Source: an uncultured Clostridia bacterium
Lineage (GTDB): Bacteria; Bacillota; Clostridia; TANB77; CAG-508
NCBI GenBank assembly: GCA_934131055.1
Contig: CAKOZB010000031.1
Span: 1 to 13,676, forward strand
Length of the DNA stretch: 13,676 bases
Reading direction: 5' to 3'
How positions within the stretch are numbered: position 1 is the stretch's first letter; every line of letters starts with the position of its first letter. The notes under the pieces were generated by a model that saw only the letters and a program-made list of their open reading frames with translations, ran no database searches and was not told where the DNA came from. A program made the position numbers and the translations under genes. Shown here piece by piece: positions 12,402 through 13,676 of this stretch.

Positions 12402-13676
12402 ATGAATACAAATGAAATACTAGATAGAATGTTTGAAATCTTTGAAGGAACGAATTCTAAAGAAAATATTGACAGTGAATTTGATATAGGTGATATAAGA
12501 AATCTACTGGAAGAAGATAGAATAGCTTTTACGGGATATAAACCGATTCCGGAATTTTATAAAAAATTAGAGGCATTAGTAAATAAGAGAGAAATGTTAC
12601 TTTCAGCATTAGAGAGTGACAGTAAAGATAGAAACACAATTGGAAATATATTTGTTGAAATATCTCCACTTTCTTTTTTTTCAGCAGAAGAAATTGATGA
12701 ACTGCTAAATTCTGACAAACTAAAAGAATTAAAATTGGATGGCAGTAAAGTTATAGCATCTTTAATACATGCAACGGGTAATCCAAGTAAATATTTAACA
12801 CCGGAAAATATGAATAAGTTTAAGTTAGACAGATATAGTATTTTGCGTCTAGTATGTAAAAGCCATGATTGCAGAAATCTATTGACCCCATATGTAATAA
12901 AAAAGGTGAATGGGGGCTTTAAAATGATGGACACAAGTAAGGTATGTAATTTTTTAGTAGAGAACATAGTGGACTTTAAAACGTTTCTTATACCAGAAAA
13001 TATAAATAAATTGCGTTTACCTTCTTCAGCTATTGTTACTTTAATTAAAGCAAGTGGAAATATAGAAGAGTATTTAACACCAGAAAATATAGAAAAATTT
13101 GGGTTAGATATTAGTGATGTAGCAGAGTTAATTGCAGCAAGTGGGAATATAGAAAAATATTTAACATTAGAAAATGCAGAAAAATTTGGTTTGATTCCTG
13201 AAAATCCTGATTATAATTATGTTATAAGGCTAATTGAAGTAAGTGGAAATATAGAAAAATATTTAACACCAGAAAATATGAAAAAATTTGGGTTAGATTC
13301 TTGGAAGATAGTAAAACTAATAAGAGCGAGTGGAAGTATAGAAAAATATTTAACACCAGAAAATATAGGAAAATTTGGGTTAGATATTAGTGATGTAGTA
13401 GAGCTAATTGAAGCAAGTGGAAATATAGAAAAATATTTAACACCAGAGAGTATTGAACAGCTTCATTTAAGTTCAGATAATGTAGTAGAGCTAATTAAAG
13501 CAAATGGAAATATAGAAAAATATTTGACACAAGAAAGTGTTGAACAGCTTCATTTAAGTTCAGATAATGTAGTAGAGCTAATTAAAGCAAATGGAAATAT
13601 AGAAAAATATTTAACACAAGAAAGTGTTGAACAGCTTCATTTAAGTTCAGATAATGTAGTAGGTTTAATTAAAGCA
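12402..13676 (+). CDS. Large protein of 29-residue tandem repeats, 3' end beyond window
   Basis: An open frame of 425 codons runs from ATG 12402 to the last base without a stop. An in-frame TAA directly precedes the ATG, so this is the earliest start; AAGGA (12384-12388) is 13 bases upstream. There is no signal peptide or membrane helix, so the protein is probably cytoplasmic. Residues 1-~115 are non-repetitive, acidic and helical-looking. From about 116 on, units of 29 residues follow with consensus VVELIKASGNIEKYLTPEN plus IEKFGLDSD. The unit Gly lies at 126, (155, 190 degenerate), 219, 248, 282, 311, 340, 369 and 398; two spacings are 34-35 through short inserts. Each unit looks like two short helices, suggesting an alpha-solenoid that binds a protein or nucleic acid. 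I cannot name the family and assign no function. Confidence 0.88.
   Translation, partial: MNTNEILDRMFEIFEGTNSKENIDSEFDIGDIRNLLEEDRIAFTGYKPIPEFYKKLEALVNKREMLLSALESDSKDRNTIGNIFVEISPLSFFSAEEIDELLNSDKLKELKLDGSKVIASLIHATGNPSKYLTPENMNKFKLDRYSILRLVCKSHDCRNLLTPYVIKKVNGGFKMMDTSKVCNFLVENIVDFKTFLIPENINKLRLPSSAIVTLIKASGNIEEYLTPENIEKFGLDISDVAELIAASGNIEKYLTLENAEKFGLIPENPDYNYVIRLIEVSGNIEKYLTPENMKKFGLDSWKIVKLIRASGSIEKYLTPENIGKFGLDISDVVELIEASGNIEKYLTPESIEQLHLSSDNVVELIKANGNIEKYLTQESVEQLHLSSDNVVELIKANGNIEKYLTQESVEQLHLSSDNVVGLIKA
12777..13676 (+). repeat. In-frame 87-bp tandem repeat array inside the CDS
   Basis: Each protein unit corresponds to 87 bases. The first three units (from 12777) are diverged. Units from 13056 onward share the SGNIEKYLTPEN block. 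The last three (from 13419, 13506 and 13593) differ from their neighbour at only about four of 84-87 positions and share a 3' half encoding ESVEQLHLSSDN-like sequence. The array continues beyond the window. Confidence 0.9.

Noticed and set aside
12557..12967. 136-aa minus-strand reading frame
   Set aside because: It is the shadow of the repeat-protein gene, whose plus-strand frame is open throughout, has a promoter and shows a clear 29-residue period.
12777..13676. CRISPR-like array because of regular repeats
   Set aside because: The 87-base units are contiguous coding sequence without unique spacers and keep one open reading frame.

Overview
The window is AT-rich (roughly 30% GC by eye), has compact genes with AGGAGG/AAAGGA-type ribosome binding sites, and carries three sporulation genes (spmA, spmB, spoIIR) and an AbrB-type regulator. 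This points to a spore-forming, low-GC member of the Firmicutes, most likely Clostridia. The AbrB homologue has the C-terminal CxxC...CxxC extension typical of clostridia. The species cannot be told from the sequence alone.

Layout. 40-867 (+) is rsmI, which converges on an abrB-like gene (902-1162, -) across a shared terminator. As I recall, Bacillus subtilis has the same rsmI/abrB convergence. spmA (1400-1975) and spmB (2132-2659) follow on the + strand, separated by a long palindromic element. A second element, with ~33-bp inverted arms and a GC-rich core, fills the gap between spmB and the convergent rlmH. A minus-strand operon murA-walJ-rlmH (5394 down to 2810) lies behind its own promoter, and spoIIR (6143-5493, -) upstream of it ends in its own terminator. 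From 6365 the + strand carries an unrecognised 160-aa gene, then a UAP1/UDPGP-type nucleotide-sugar pyrophosphorylase and a phosphohexomutase, which together would make a UDP-sugar. The translation-fidelity block follows: a ttcA-like tRNA thiolase (-), tRNA-Arg(CCU), tadA (+) and dtd (-).

The last 1.3 kb (12402 to the edge) is the 5' part of a large repeat protein with no stop in the window. It is built from 29-residue units that become nearly identical at the DNA level towards the window end. This is the least explained object here.

Most of the window is ordinary chromosomal housekeeping: rRNA and tRNA modification, peptidoglycan precursor synthesis, sporulation signalling and sugar nucleotides. 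The unusual signals are the expanding repeat protein, the two palindromic intergenic elements around spmB, and two RNA-modification genes (rlmH, ttcA) whose Shine-Dalgarno is separated from the start codon by a small hairpin. I found no phage, CRISPR, transposase or defence genes.
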